Shown here piece by piece: positions 36,231 to 46,408 of a stretch of 64,000 nt of DNA; position 1 is the stretch's first letter, and every line of letters starts with the position of its first letter. The stretch lies in contig JAZKJV010006950.1 in the NCBI GenBank assembly GCA_037367405.1, positions 186,001-250,000 of the forward strand. Reading direction: 5' to 3'. The DNA comes from Ottelia alismoides. Its lineage: Eukaryota > Streptophyta > Magnoliopsida > Alismatales > Hydrocharitaceae. The position numbers were made by a program, and so were the translations under genes. The notes under the pieces are model-generated. The model saw only the letters and a program-made list of their open reading frames with translations. It did no database searches and was not told the origin of the DNA.

Positions 36231-37535
36231 TATTGACTCACTCTCGTGGTATGCCAACATGGTGAACTTTCTTTTCTCCAAGCAGGTTTCCTTGGGTTGG
36301 ACTAGGAGCAATATTGACTGACTGAAGTTGTATTCGAGGAGATACTACTGGGACGATCTATTCTTTTTCTTTGAAGGGACGGATTATGCTTTGAGAAGGT
36401 GTATTCTTCAAGAGGGATATAAGAGTGTCCTCATGTACTATCATTCTCTTGAGGCTGGAGGACACCGTTTGGGGAAGAGAACCACTCACAAGGTAATCTA
36501 ATGCAGAGGCCGAACCTATTCAGATATGCTATTGATTTTGTACGGTCGTGCCTAATTTGTCAGAAGATGGGAGGGAAAGTTGGACAGAGAGACGAGAAGC
36601 TCATGTAGTCAGTGATTATTTGTGATATTTTTGATGCATGTGGCATAGATTTTACGGTTCCCTTTCCCAACAGCTAAGTACACGAGTACATCTTGATGGT
36701 GGTTGACTATTTGTCTAGGTGGGTGGAGGATATCCAAAACCGAACCGCAGACAGCAAGACTGTTTGTAAATTTGTGAGAGACCATATTATTGTCTGGTTT
36801 GGGGTACAAAAGTTTGATATATGATGGGTGTAGCCACTTTGTAAACTGAGATGTGAGATCTTTAGCTAAGGACTACATATTTGAGCACAAAGTTACTAGT
36901 CCTTACCACTCACAGTCCAATGGCATAGAAGAGATTTCAAACAAAGAAATGAAGAGAATTTTGGAGAAGCTGGTTTGTCTCTATAGGAAGAACTGGTCCA
37001 GATTTTGGACCAAGTGTTGTGGACCTATAGGTCATCCTACAAGACACCATTGGGCATTCACCATTTAGAATGATCTATGGCAAGCCATGTCATTTGCTCG
37101 TAGAGCTGATTCACAAATCCAAATGGGAAATTAAGCAAATTAATTGGAGTTTTCACCTAGGGAAGTTTTGTCATGACTTGAACTTGAACGAACTCGTGGA
37201 AATCTAAAATCCGGCATATAACAACATTTTGATTTATAAGGACAAAGTGAAGAGATGGTGTAACTAGCACATTAGGTGCAAAGACTTTGTCCTTGGGCAA
37301 AAGGTGTGGTTTTTTAATGACAGGTTAAAGATGTTCCATGAGAAGCTAAAATCTAAGTGGGTGGGTCCCTATGTTGTTATGGAATTGGACAGTAATGGAA
37401 CTATAGAGATATATGGTCCCAGAGATGGTGTACGGTCCTATGTGTTAAATGGACAACTATTGAAGCACTTTGTATATTCGAAAGAGCGTTATTACAAGTC
37501 AAGGTTATCAACTTCATGCAGAGCGAGTACATAGA
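36231..37535 (+). pseudogene. Ath2 integrase
   Basis: The zinc-binding region reads [18 protein letters not shown] (about 36440-36490) with CLICQKMGG (about 36549-36575). Core remnants are CGIDF near 36641, [12 protein letters not shown] (about 36694-36730), a region around HFVN (about 36838) and SNGIEEISNKEMKRILEKLV (about 36917-36980). The C-terminal part is VWFFNDRLKMFHEKLKSKWVGPYVVMELDSNG (37304-37400) and YVLNGQLLKHFV (about 37440-37475). The middle of the core is shredded by frameshifts and stops. Confidence 0.85.
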
Positions 37536-37665
37536 AGATCCATCGTATTATTCTTCATGAAGATGCATTATCTAGATTCAGCAGCTTGGAAGATTCACTC
37601 ACTCTTGTACACCTGATTTATTCATTCTTTTAGAGCTTAGGTTCCTTCTTTTGTAGATACTAAGT

Positions 37666-37986
37666 CCATACTTATGTTATTTAAATCATAAGTATAGGGG
37701 GAACCCTTGCTCTTTTGCGTATATTCTTTCTTGTATCCCTAGTCATCCCCTTCTTCGTATTGTCTTCGTCCATTCCCATTCTCCACTCACTTGCTCCCTC
37801 CTGTTTTCTTCCTGCACTTAGGCTATTTCAAGCCCAAGTATAGGTAGAGACACGTCAGTTCTTATATATCCTTTTATATTTAGCCTGAGCTATGATTTCA
37901 TATCACTTTGTGCTATGAGGACATAGCAAAAGCTAAGTATAAGGGGTGTATGGTATATATTGTATATATACTTTAACCATAGCTCA
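37666..37986 (+). other. Ath2 post-integrase hairpin/PPT-like RNA module
   Basis: Hairpin 1 is 37666-37703 (ATACTTATG..CATAAGTATAGGGGG). Hairpin 2 is 37814-37848 (CACTTAGGCT..AGCCCAAGTATAGG). The long-range stem pairs TGAGCTATG (37886-37894) with CATAGCTCA (37978-37986), nine perfect pairs across an 83-base loop. A middle arm (37917-37935, GAGGACATAGC..GCTAAG) with tail AAGTATAAGGGG can compete. The stem sequence differs from Ath3 and Ath4 in both arms together, so pairing is preserved. Confidence 0.72.
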
Positions 37987-38502
37987 TATTTTGAAAATTT
38001 TCAAACTTTTTAGGGATAGGGTATAATTACTTCTGAACTAATTCTCATACAAATGTTTATAAAATTCTTTCTAACTATTTTACACTTTTTTGAAAAATGT
38101 TTGACAATGATTTGGAAAATAGCGATTTTACTTGTCTTGAAAATTGTTTGGAAAATATTTTTGAAAATCTATATATTATGTGACATGAATTGGAAAATAT
38201 TTTCGAAAATCTATTCAAAAATTAGGATAAAATGAGACTGACTTGTGTTTGTAAATATTTCTAACCCTTTAATGTAACAATAATAATAATGACTAATAAG
38301 TTAAGTTGGTTTGGTCCCTGACACTTATACTTTCACATAAGACTTGTGATGCTCAATGATACTTGGTTTTTGAGGTCTTAAAATTCAGAGTTAACTAACC
38401 TTAGTTATTAGGGTAATTGACTTAATTACTCACACGTCCTTGGTCTGAAAGATTTGTATGTTATATTTCATACTTAGTCTACTCCATAAGAATATGAGTC
38501 GA
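37987..38502 (+). other. Ath2 3' UTR, cut by Ath3 insertion
   Basis: AT-rich non-coding sequence. 'ggtaattgacttaattact' near 38410-38430 corresponds to 'gacttaattctttgag' in the other 3' UTRs. The PPT-proximal half is missing. The five bases before Ath3 are GTCGA (38498-38502), the expected target duplication, whose partner would lie outside the window. Confidence 0.6.
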
Positions 38503-41122
38503 TGATGAATCTGTGATTCGTCATCTTTATTCATTTATTTTAGCTTAAAATCCCTTATAAAACACATGTATATAATACTAACACCATTTTCTTACTAATG
38601 TTCATCTGTGTATAAATATTGTATATTTGTCTATTATTTTAACCTAAAATAAAGAAAGAAAGAAAGGAAGGAAAAATAAAGAAAAGAAAAGAAGACTGTA
38701 TATATGTAATAGAATAGGTTGACCCGAACCCCGAGAGAAGGTCAAGACTTGACCTGATCGACCAGGAATAAAGTAGGAGGAGATAAGATCCTTAATCAAA
38801 AAATCAAAAAAATGTGTTGTAAATACTTCTCACTTATTGTGTAAATCTGTACAAAACTAACACTGTTTTATTTGTATATAAATTGACCTTAAATATAATA
38901 ATTTTTAAAAACAAAAGTTGTACATAAAAATGTTGGCTAAATAATAAAAATAATTGCACAATGAAATCATGTATATAATAAAAGTAACCACATTCGGAAA
39001 AAGCCATTAAGCGATAATTGAAAGATCAATTACGGATCCATACGAACTCAGATTGAACCAAACTCACTTCCATTGTATTCTAAATTAAATTATCTTTAAA
39101 ATAGTTGTGATATCATAAATTTTGGAGTTACGGGTGAAAAGCTGCATTGCAGCGCAGTTGTCGCACCATCAACGGGCGGCGCCCGCCGAACCACCGCGAC
39201 TCTGTGCGCCCCCTCCGACCACGCTACTCCATCCACTGGCAGCCTCCTATGTCGGATGCCCCCACCGATCTCCCGGGGCGGAGTCCCTCTGCTGCGACCA
39301 TAGAAGACCACCTTCCGCAACTCCACAGTGGCCCAGCGCCACTGAGCATTGTTGCCTCACATGTTCCCCACCGGTCATCTTTTCCATCGACCATCGTCGC
39401 CATCTTGCGCTGGAGCCATCGACGTCGAATACCGCCACAACCAGGCACGCCTCCATAGCCCCTCTCGCGCATCTCTCGCCCTTTTGTACCATTTGCCCAC
39501 TGCAGATCCACCGACCATCGCCATCTGACCGTGCCGCCTGTGCGATCCCTCCGCCATGCATGCCCATCTACGACCCCTCCCGCTTGGACACAGTCCCGGC
39601 ATCGCCAGCCACACGCATCAACACTTCCTCTGTAGTCCAGCCACACCACCTGCGCCTCCTCATCGTCGGGCACCATGCGCCACCGACAAACTCCTCCCTC
39701 TATCGAAGCTGTCGTCCACGCCATCTTGAAGAATAGGCAAGGGGTGGCGCCCCCCTTGGCTCATCTTTGAAGACGAACAAATAGACTGTGAACCCTAGGG
39801 AATAAAGATTTTCTTGGTCTATTTGAATAAAGCCCCTCAGATGTTACAAAAATTGCAGAAATGCCCTAGCAAATATTTTATTTGAAGAAATTACATTCAT
39901 ACCCTCAGACTTTCTCAAATTTGTAGAAACGCCCCTGCCAGATCAAGCACGTGCTTTGCACGTTTATTTGGGTATTTGCACTTATCTACCAATTATTTTA
40001 TTATTTGTTATCATTTAGTGCAAAAACTTTGAATATTTGCATTTTAATTCATCATTTCTAGACGTTGACTTTGCTGGATTTTCATATTTAAATAAATGTT
40101 TTCCTTGGTCAATAAATCTCTCAAAAATCATGCTATGCTTCTGATGTGCTTATCTTTTCAGCATAATTTTTTTATTGCATTTTATCATTATTCAATATTA
40201 TTGAAAAATAAAAAATATGTCATTTTATTCTATTTGAAATTCAAAATTTCATAAAAATTTGAATATTGCTCCAAAAATTCCAAAAAAATAGATTAGTTTT
40301 ATTTCATTGTCTTTCAAATTCTATCTAAATTTAATGCGTTAATTCCTTTTAAAACCTAAAAGAATTGAAAATAATAAAAATCTCATAAAAATCATAAACA
40401 ATTCTACAAAAATCCAAAAATCGTGATTTTGGTCCCTGTTTGTAGATATTTGTCTCTATTTTATCGTAAAAATATTTGTCAGGAGTTTTAGGCACCTAAA
40501 ATATTTTTAAGTTGCAAATAACTCCAAGTTGTGCATTGTTTCTTATTTTTGCTACTGTTTGACTTTTAGAAAAATACAAAAACATCTGAAAATTCTATAA
40601 AAAATCCCAAAAATATTTCAAAATCTTTAAAACACAAAATTATTTTCTCTGGATTTTTCTGAACATTTGTGATATAATTGAAAAATATAAAAGGAGCTTG
40701 GTATGCGTTGTTCTTATCCTGTGCATATTGTTCTTTATTTGAAATTAAAAAATTTTGCAAAATTAAAATCACTAAAAATTTGAAAATCAGAAAATAAAAA
40801 ATAATAAAATTAAAAATTAAAAAGAGAAAATTTTCCACAAAAACCAATGATTGTTTGCCTTTGAGATTGTTGCATTTTCTCTTAATTGATTTTCATCGAT
40901 TATTTGAATAACCCTCGAGAATTGTAGCCTCCCTGAGTTCGATCATGTCCGCTATACAGTAAATAAGTAGAAAAAATTTCTCTTACTTCATTATTTGCTT
41001 GTAGTTAATTTTGCAGCTTAAGAAGAAAAAAATAAATTGTTTGTTTGTTGTCACAGGATTATTTGGGTCAACGACACTTTCATATATCATTTAAATCAAA
41101 ATCTGAAGAATCTCGAGCAACA
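38503..41122 (+). mobile_element. Ath3 5' LTR
   Basis: It starts TGATGAATCTGTGATTCG and ends near GCAACA just before the PBS. The first ~620 bases match 46409-47030 closely. It holds the inverted GGTCAAGACTTGACC site (38740-38754), a GC-rich block (39130-39740) and a very AT-rich second half. Compared with the 3' LTR it lacks about 1.07 kb after 39140. ORFs in the GC block, for example 39122-39736 and its reverse frames, are compositional and not annotated as genes. Confidence 0.85.
38740..38754. promoter_or_regulatory. Inverted W-box-like site in Ath3 5' LTR
   Basis: GGTCAAGACTTGACC is a perfect inverted repeat (7-base arms around a central A). It contains TTGACC on both strands, the core recognised by plant WRKY factors. 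Counterparts are 7351-7364 (one end base changed) and 46636-46650 (three changes). Confidence 0.4.
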
Positions 41123-41125
41123 AAA

Positions 41126-41143
41126 TGGCACCGTTGTGGGGGA
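41126..41143 (+). promoter_or_regulatory. Ath3 primer binding site
   Basis: TGGCACCGTTGTGGGGGA, a slightly mutated tRNA-Asp-type PBS, lies a few bases after the LTR end. Confidence 0.85.
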
Positions 41144-42493
41144 GACACGATGAGGGTAGTTAGGTTTCTCTTTTGACCTGCTATTATTGATTGTAAACAT
41201 CTTCTTATATTTTACGATTAACTCCATTGTTCATATCCATTGCATTCATTCCATTATTTGTGCTCATATATTTTATAATTGTGTTTCTTACACATTCTCT
41301 CTTTTCTTTTTCTTGTGAGGGCCCGCAGAGCGAAGGAGACAATCCTAGGAGAGCTGAAGCACGCAAGCAAAGCAGAGGCGGCTTGATTCATCTCGAAGCC
41401 GCAGGAGAGCGCATGAGGAGGAAGAAGGAGATTTTGAGAGATATCATCATTTGGAGCATACATAGTTTTCTCATTTATTTAGCATTTGAACACTTGTAAA
41501 AAGGGCATTCATTGGTTTGTTTCACCAAGTGCTGGTACACTTGGGGGACCTCACCAGATTTGTTTTCATCGCCTTTATTTTCTTTATTTCACTCGGATTT
41601 CGTCAGCTACCTCTTGATTGCTTTAATTAATTTGCTTGATCCAGGTAATTAATTAGGTCCAAACACCCTAAACTAGAATTTATATACATATATAGTGGAG
41701 AGTAATTTGGACTTAGTAACTTGTTCTTGCCCGTTAAAAGAAGTTATCATCTAGGACAGTTGCATCATATAGGATAGTCTACTTTTCTGTATTTAAATTC
41801 TACGCAGAACATTTTCCATGTAGAGTGCTAGCGACAAGGTACGCATCTCTAACCCCTGCATGCATCATTGTTTTTAATCGCGCATTGGCATTTCCGATCT
41901 CCTTCCTCGTTTTCACTCGCATAAGATAAAAAGGTAAATTGGACACTCGGTAGGTGATTTTTTGAAAATATTTTAACCAAGTGACAACTGCCTAAAATAC
42001 GGGACTGCTAAAGAAAACTCGACCTTAAAATAAAACACAAGAAAAAATCATTATTAGAACCACGCTCGAACTCTTTTCAGACTACTATCTTGGGTTAGTC
42101 GTTCTCTAGTATGGATCTCTCTGGTAGCTGGTAAAGTGGCATGCAACGTCCTTAACATATTGAATTGATCGGGTAGCCAGTAAATGGTCCGCAATTCATA
42201 CTGGCTGGGAAAGATCTAACTTTGGGATTAGGCCAGTCTCCTGGGAGCATTAGGTTCCTAACAGCTCACTTTAACCGCTCTAATAGATTGTATTATCACC
42301 AAACTCTAAAATTGACAAGATAATTGACTAAAACTTCACGGTCATCACATTGAGTTGAGTTAGTGAACTGCGAGTTTGTATTGTGTTTAATTGTTTGTGT
42401 GCATACTAAATCCGTTTGTGCATTTGCACCTTTTTCTTCACACCTTTTAACTTGACCCTCGTGCTCTCCCAATCATTTTCTCTTGTTTTGGAG
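41144..42493 (+). other. Ath3 leader
   Basis: This non-coding leader is parallel to those of Ath2 and Ath4. Shared landmarks are CTGCATGCATCAT (41858), 'gggactgctaaa', two 'gtagcc..taaa' repeats (about 42130 and 42174) and the pre-gag hairpin TGACT..GGTCA at 42325-42344 after AATTGACAAGATAA. The ORF 41227-41499 has no recognisable domain. Confidence 0.65.
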
Positions 42494-42904
42494 ATGACCG
42501 ACTGGAGTTATTTTAATCCGATCTTCGTGGATCCCTCTTACCCTCTAGCCGATCCACCTTCCTTTTTCCAGGAGGACCTTCCTCCTGATTTTTATGCATA
42601 TCCACCTAACCCATTATTTCAGGATTCGGAGGAATTTTATTCTCACCCAACCTCATCCCACTCACCCGATCTAGGGATTTTGGAATCACCCTTTATATTG
42701 TCCATACTTGAGACCTTGAACCAGACGATAGAGCATATGAATTCGAGGACTACCAATTTATTTAACATCAATAAGAGCCAGAATGCTGCTCCACTACTTG
42801 AGTATATGGATTCACTTGAGGATAATCATGAGAGCTTACAATCGCCCAAAATACAAAAAAATGAGAAAATTTCAAAAATCCAAAAAGAATTCGAGAGACA
42901 TTGA
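42494..42904 (+). CDS. Ath3 ORF1: N-terminal gag-region protein, unrecognised
   Basis: The ATG at 42494 (MTDWSYFNP) opens a 136-codon frame rich in Pro, Asp, Phe and Tyr in its first half (LPPDFYAYPPNPLFQDSEEF) and Lys-rich at its end (KIQKNEKISKIQKEFERH, TGA at 42902). An in-frame upstream ATG at 42416 exists but lies in leader-like sequence. Its place just after the leader is that of gag. No capsid fold motif or zinc knuckle is visible. A continuation in the +1 frame (42906-43088: DDSFCKERAPMPNHF..KFKKY) suggests a frameshift close to 42900. Its function is unknown; being element-encoded, it may be a remnant of a Gag N-terminus. Confidence 0.5.
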   Translation: MTDWSYFNPIFVDPSYPLADPPSFFQEDLPPDFYAYPPNPLFQDSEEFYSHPTSSHSPDLGILESPFILSILETLNQTIEHMNSRTTNLFNINKSQNAAPLLEYMDSLEDNHESLQSPKIQKNEKISKIQKEFERH

Positions 42905-43330
42905 TGATTCATTTTGTAAAGAGAGGGCGCCAATGCCAAACCATTTTCCCAAACAATCATTCACCGCATATCCCACCTTTGACCCCAAGGATGCCACTGT
43001 ACAAACTGCTCTTGGCAATCCTCGTGTATATGCTAATTCTGATCTCCTCCCCTTCATGGAGGGGGTCCAAAAATTTAAAAAATATTGACTGAAGCCGAAG
43101 TGGTGGCCACTATTCATGAGATCATTAAAGACCCACTTTAGCAGGCCATGACAGATTTCTACTCCTTAACACAAGAAGAGAAAGTGAAGGAGAAGATCTG
43201 AGTGGCACATCTTGACCATGGCCACTGCCTATGCCATCTCTCACCGTACGCATTTTAAGAAAGGGAACACTACCATACCTCTTGTGAGATGATCTATCTC
43301 TGACCATTCTTGTGATAACACTCTCCATGA
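42905..43330 (+). pseudogene. Ath3 gag/protease-junction remnant
   Basis: After ORF1 the reading shifts to 42906-43088, then degenerates. 'tgaccatggccactgcctatgcc' (about 43213) parallels 'agccatggccacagttcattcc' in Ath1 (about 943). It then runs into the protease active-site turn near 43320, where HDVSSSINILP replaces the D-S/T-G triplet. Confidence 0.5.
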
Positions 43331-43844
43331 TGTCAGTTCTTCAATCAATATACTACCCTTCTATGGTACAATCTCTTCATCTTGGGCCTCTCAAGAAACC
43401 AGTATGATAGTTCAATTTGCTGATGGATCTATTAAGAGGTCGAAGGGTATTCTAGAAAATGTTGTCATTCTCATTAAGGGAAATAAATTCACTTCTGATT
43501 TTGTTGTATTTCCCATGGAGACCTCTACCCATGTGGAGAACCCTCTAATCATCCTGGAACAGCCTTTCCTCTTATCTGCGAGAGTCGTTATTGATTATGG
43601 ATTAGGAGAGATTCGCTTCCATTCAGATGTAGGGAGCGATGTGTTGATCACTGCACCCATCACTGACCAGAGACCTGCATCCCATGAGAGTATGCATGTG
43701 TTCGAAAACCCCAAGTACTTTGACCATGATGATACTACCAGAGATTTTTATTGTTGGATGGATGATACTGAGACCCGAGAATTCCTCTTCAAGGAGAAGG
43801 ACTCAGAAAGAATAGACCTTGGAGTTCCCTCTTCTGGTACATAA
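43331..43844 (+). pseudogene. Ath3 protease-like domain
   Basis: The frame 43404-43844 gives MIVQFADGSIKRSKGILENVVILIKGNKFTSD, VVFPMETSTH and LIILEQPFLLSARVVIDYGLGEIRFHSD. It is collinear with the Ath4 protease (FADKSTKRPKGEVKNV..VLDMETPNH..IILGRPFL..IFDYGTG). The active-site loop upstream (43312-43345) reads HDVSSSIN, where the catalytic Asp is kept but the Thr/Ser-Gly pair is replaced by Val-Ser. One TAA (43842) separates it from the acidic ORF in the same frame. It keeps the fold-like text but probably lacks activity. Confidence 0.75.
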
Positions 43845-44324
43845 CGATGCATTGATGACATCCGCGGGATTTACACGATAGACACCTTAGAGCGGAATGC
43901 AGACTCTGAGGCTAGAAAAGACGGACATGATTTGACTACTTCCACTGATGATTCAGTTCCTATTCACCTTGATCTACATGAAACTAATAAGGCCGAATTT
44001 GATTTAATTGCATTTATAAAGGAATTTGGGCCTTTTGATAAAGATGATGATCCAATAGAGGCTCGCCATGTTGGAATCGATCTTACTTTTTCGGATAATG
44101 AATTCGAGTCTTTTTACCTTGATATTTGTGATACTTCTCAGGCCATATATGATCACACTACTTCCACTGACCAGTTTAGGCCTGCACAATTTGAAACCAC
44201 TGAGGATACATTCGTGGTCAATCCTGATCGAGTTGTATCTAATGATGACCCCAATATCGACCTACACCTTGTCAGATCCATTCCTCAGCGATCTCGCAAG
44301 AAGGTTCGCTTTCAACCTTCTTAA
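43845..44324 (+). CDS. Ath3 acidic C-terminal ORF
   Basis: An open frame continues from the protease after one stop. From the first ATG (43932) it has 130 codons, is Asp/Glu-rich (KEFGPFDKDDDPIE, SDNEFESFYLDICD) and ends with a basic tail SIPQRSRKKVRFQPS. It is the counterpart of the Ath1 linker (1557-2078) but stops before the LPELKPLPP signature. The sequence after TAA 44324 is the 3' UTR rather than RT. The basic tail could be an accident of the deletion or a nuclear-localisation-like end. The gene product is unrecognised. Confidence 0.5.
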   Translation, partial: RCIDDIRGIYTIDTLERNADSEARKDGHDLTTSTDDSVPIHLDLHETNKAEFDLIAFIKEFGPFDKDDDPIEARHVGIDLTFSDNEFESFYLDICDTSQAIYDHTTSTDQFRPAQFETTEDTFVVNPDRVVSNDDPNIDLHLVRSIPQRSRKKVRFQPS

Positions 44325-44415
44325 CCTTTGTACATTCATTCCTCTTGTATATCCTTTCGTTTCATTCTTTCTTCTCTCGTTTTATCGTTCACCCCTTTTC
44401 CGTGTGTATATATTC

Positions 44416-44843
44416 TATACTTAGGATGTGCTTTATCCTAAGTATCGGGGGTGAAGGATTTGCGTTGTTCATATTCATCATGTTTATCACTCGTATCGTT
44501 TCCTATACTTAGGGATACTCTACCCTAAGTATAAGGGGTGATGTTGTTCATATCGTGTTTTTGTATGTTTTCCATTGAGTCTGTACATTCTCTTCAATAG
44601 TTTTTCCTTTTGTACACTCTACTATACTTAGGATTACTTGATCCTAAGTATGGGGGGATCACCAACTTCTCTTCTTTTTATCTTTTCTTTGACTCGTTTT
44701 AGTGTAGGAGTCTTTTCACTTTTCTATACTTAGCACGAGTTATGTCTTCCATTGTCACTCTCTGATCATTATGAGGACATAGTTCGAGCTAAGTATAGAG
44801 GGTGTCGTATATATTGTATTTATACTTTAGACATAACTCGTAC
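44416..44843 (+). other. Ath3 post-integrase-type hairpin/PPT-like RNA module
   Basis: Ath3 retains the module although integrase is gone. The hairpins are 44416-44451 (TACTTAGGAT..ATCCTAAGTATCGGGGG), 44504-44539 (TACTTAGGG..CCCTAAGTATAAGGGG) and 44623-44657 (ACTTAGGAT..ATCCTAAGTATGGGGGG), all perfect stems. The long-range stem is ACGAGTTATGTC (44735-44746) with GACATAACTCGT (44830-44841), 12 perfect pairs. The middle arm GACATAGTTCGAGCTAAG (44776-44793) can pair with CTTAGCACGAGTTATGTC through G-U pairs. Retention in a pol-less element argues for a cis role. Confidence 0.75.
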
Positions 44844-46398
44844 TTTTTAAGATAACTATTTTGTGGTATGTGTATATCATTTCATAAAAATCTACGTGTG
44901 TAAAAATAAAAAAACAAAAAACAAAATAAAATAACAAAAATAACAAAAAAATAAACAAAATAAACAAAATAAACAAAATAAAAAAATCCTTCTTGTATAT
45001 ACTTGTACATATTTTACTAACCCTTTTCCCTTGAAAAAACCTAAAAATTTACAAAACCAAAAATCTATAAAAATGTGCGTAATTCAAAAAAAAACCTTTC
45101 TTTCACATTTGCATTTTCTCCAAAAATCCATAAAAAGTTCAAAATTAGAAAATTGTTTTAAAAAGTGTTATTTTCACATGTGCATCATTTTTTAAAAAAT
45201 GTCATATTTTCTTTCATTTGCATGTGCATTTTTCTGGATAGTATTGACATTTAAACTATGTCTGGAATAAAATTGAAGAATGGATCTTAGTTGGACCTTA
45301 ATCTACTTAATTCCAGAGGAACCTTATAAGAAATGGAACTTAGACTTTTCAGGCTCTAGTGACTTAATTCTTTGAGTCCATAAGACTATGTTCACATGTC
45401 ATCTTGAGTAGTCTAAGTAGAATATTTAACAACACACGCATGATTCTTTAAGATTGTGGCTTATCTTGGACACGTACTCTACACGTAGCTCTTCATGGAT
45501 GAGGTAGTGAGGAGGCAGAATCTTTTGGCTTGGGGTAGCATACGAGGGTAGTACATCTAGTTGGAACCTCTTGTCTTCCTCTAGGGAAGGAACTGTGTCT
45601 CAACCTAGCCTAGCGATGTTGAGGTCTAAAGACAGGATGTATGGGGTTGCAGTAATGCTTCAAAAAAGGGATAGTCTACTGGCTCAAGAGGAAAAACTCC
45701 TTATGTGCATGCTGCACCTTGTATATACTTTCAAAAAAAAGTACAGAAAAATGCAGAATCTCCAAAAGTGGACAGGCCTGATTGAAAAGTAAAATGCATG
45801 CGGAGTGTACATACAAGGATAAAAAAACATAATAGGATCTTCAAATTTAATTTTTTTTGTAAGCTTGCAGCGGATGACTTGGCTACACTGTTCATGCATC
45901 TAAGGATAGGTAGCTACACTGGTTACCATCCATTCTTTTCTCCATCCCCTCTTCTTGAGACGGTTGAACCTGGACTTAGAAGGGAATATCTCCGCTCCTC
46001 GAGGAAAGAGTTGTAAGACCAGGGAACTAGAGTTACCATGTTGACGGAGGCAGTTTCTTTGCTACTTTTGAGATGGGAAGCTACATGTCACTTACACCGT
46101 ACGAGTAAAGATTCATAGTCACAAGAATTTGTGTATGTAGACTTGTTTTGACCTGACTGTTGAGGTGACCTGAATAGGAGTCTTATGGAACTTAGAGGAT
46201 GTTAGGTTTTAAATCCATCTCCCATTAAGGTTCCAAGACACTAATAACCAAAAAGTCTGACAGAGCTCCAAACTACAATTTTATGAAGAAATGTTAAATA
46301 CTTGACATTGTCCTAACTTCTTTATTTTTCCTTACTTTTTTCTTCTCTTCACTTATTCTTTCAAATAAGTGTTTGCTAAGGGACTAGAAAAGATAAAG
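44844..46398 (+). other. Ath3 3' UTR
   Basis: Non-coding, with an (AAATA/AAAC)-rich simple stretch at 44903-44990. From about 45230 to 46400 it aligns with Ath1 5990-7110. No ORF of substance is present (45571-45792 has no domain). There is no env-like gene. Confidence 0.7.
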
Positions 46399-46408
46399 CA
46401 TAGGGGGA
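46399..46408 (+). promoter_or_regulatory. Ath3 polypurine tract
   Basis: CATAGGGGGA immediately precedes the LTR start TGATGAGTC. Confidence 0.85.

Larger units (their letters stand above)
16650..38502 (+). mobile_element. Ath2: Athila-like element, interrupted by Copia and by Ath3
   Basis: Ath2 comprises a partial 5' LTR, PBS 18991, leader, gag (split at 20531/31248 by the Copia element), protease, RT, RNase H, integrase, and a 3' UTR that stops at 38502 where Ath3 begins. By comparison with Ath1 and Ath4 its 3' UTR lacks the last several hundred bases, the PPT and the 3' LTR. Those parts should lie beyond the Ath3/Ath4 block, outside the window. It is the most mutated pol of the four. Confidence 0.8.

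Noticed and set aside
39122..39736. 204-codon ORF in the Ath3 5' LTR
   Set aside because: Lies in the LTR, is overlapped by ORFs on the minus strand, and the equivalent 3' LTR region does not keep the frame.
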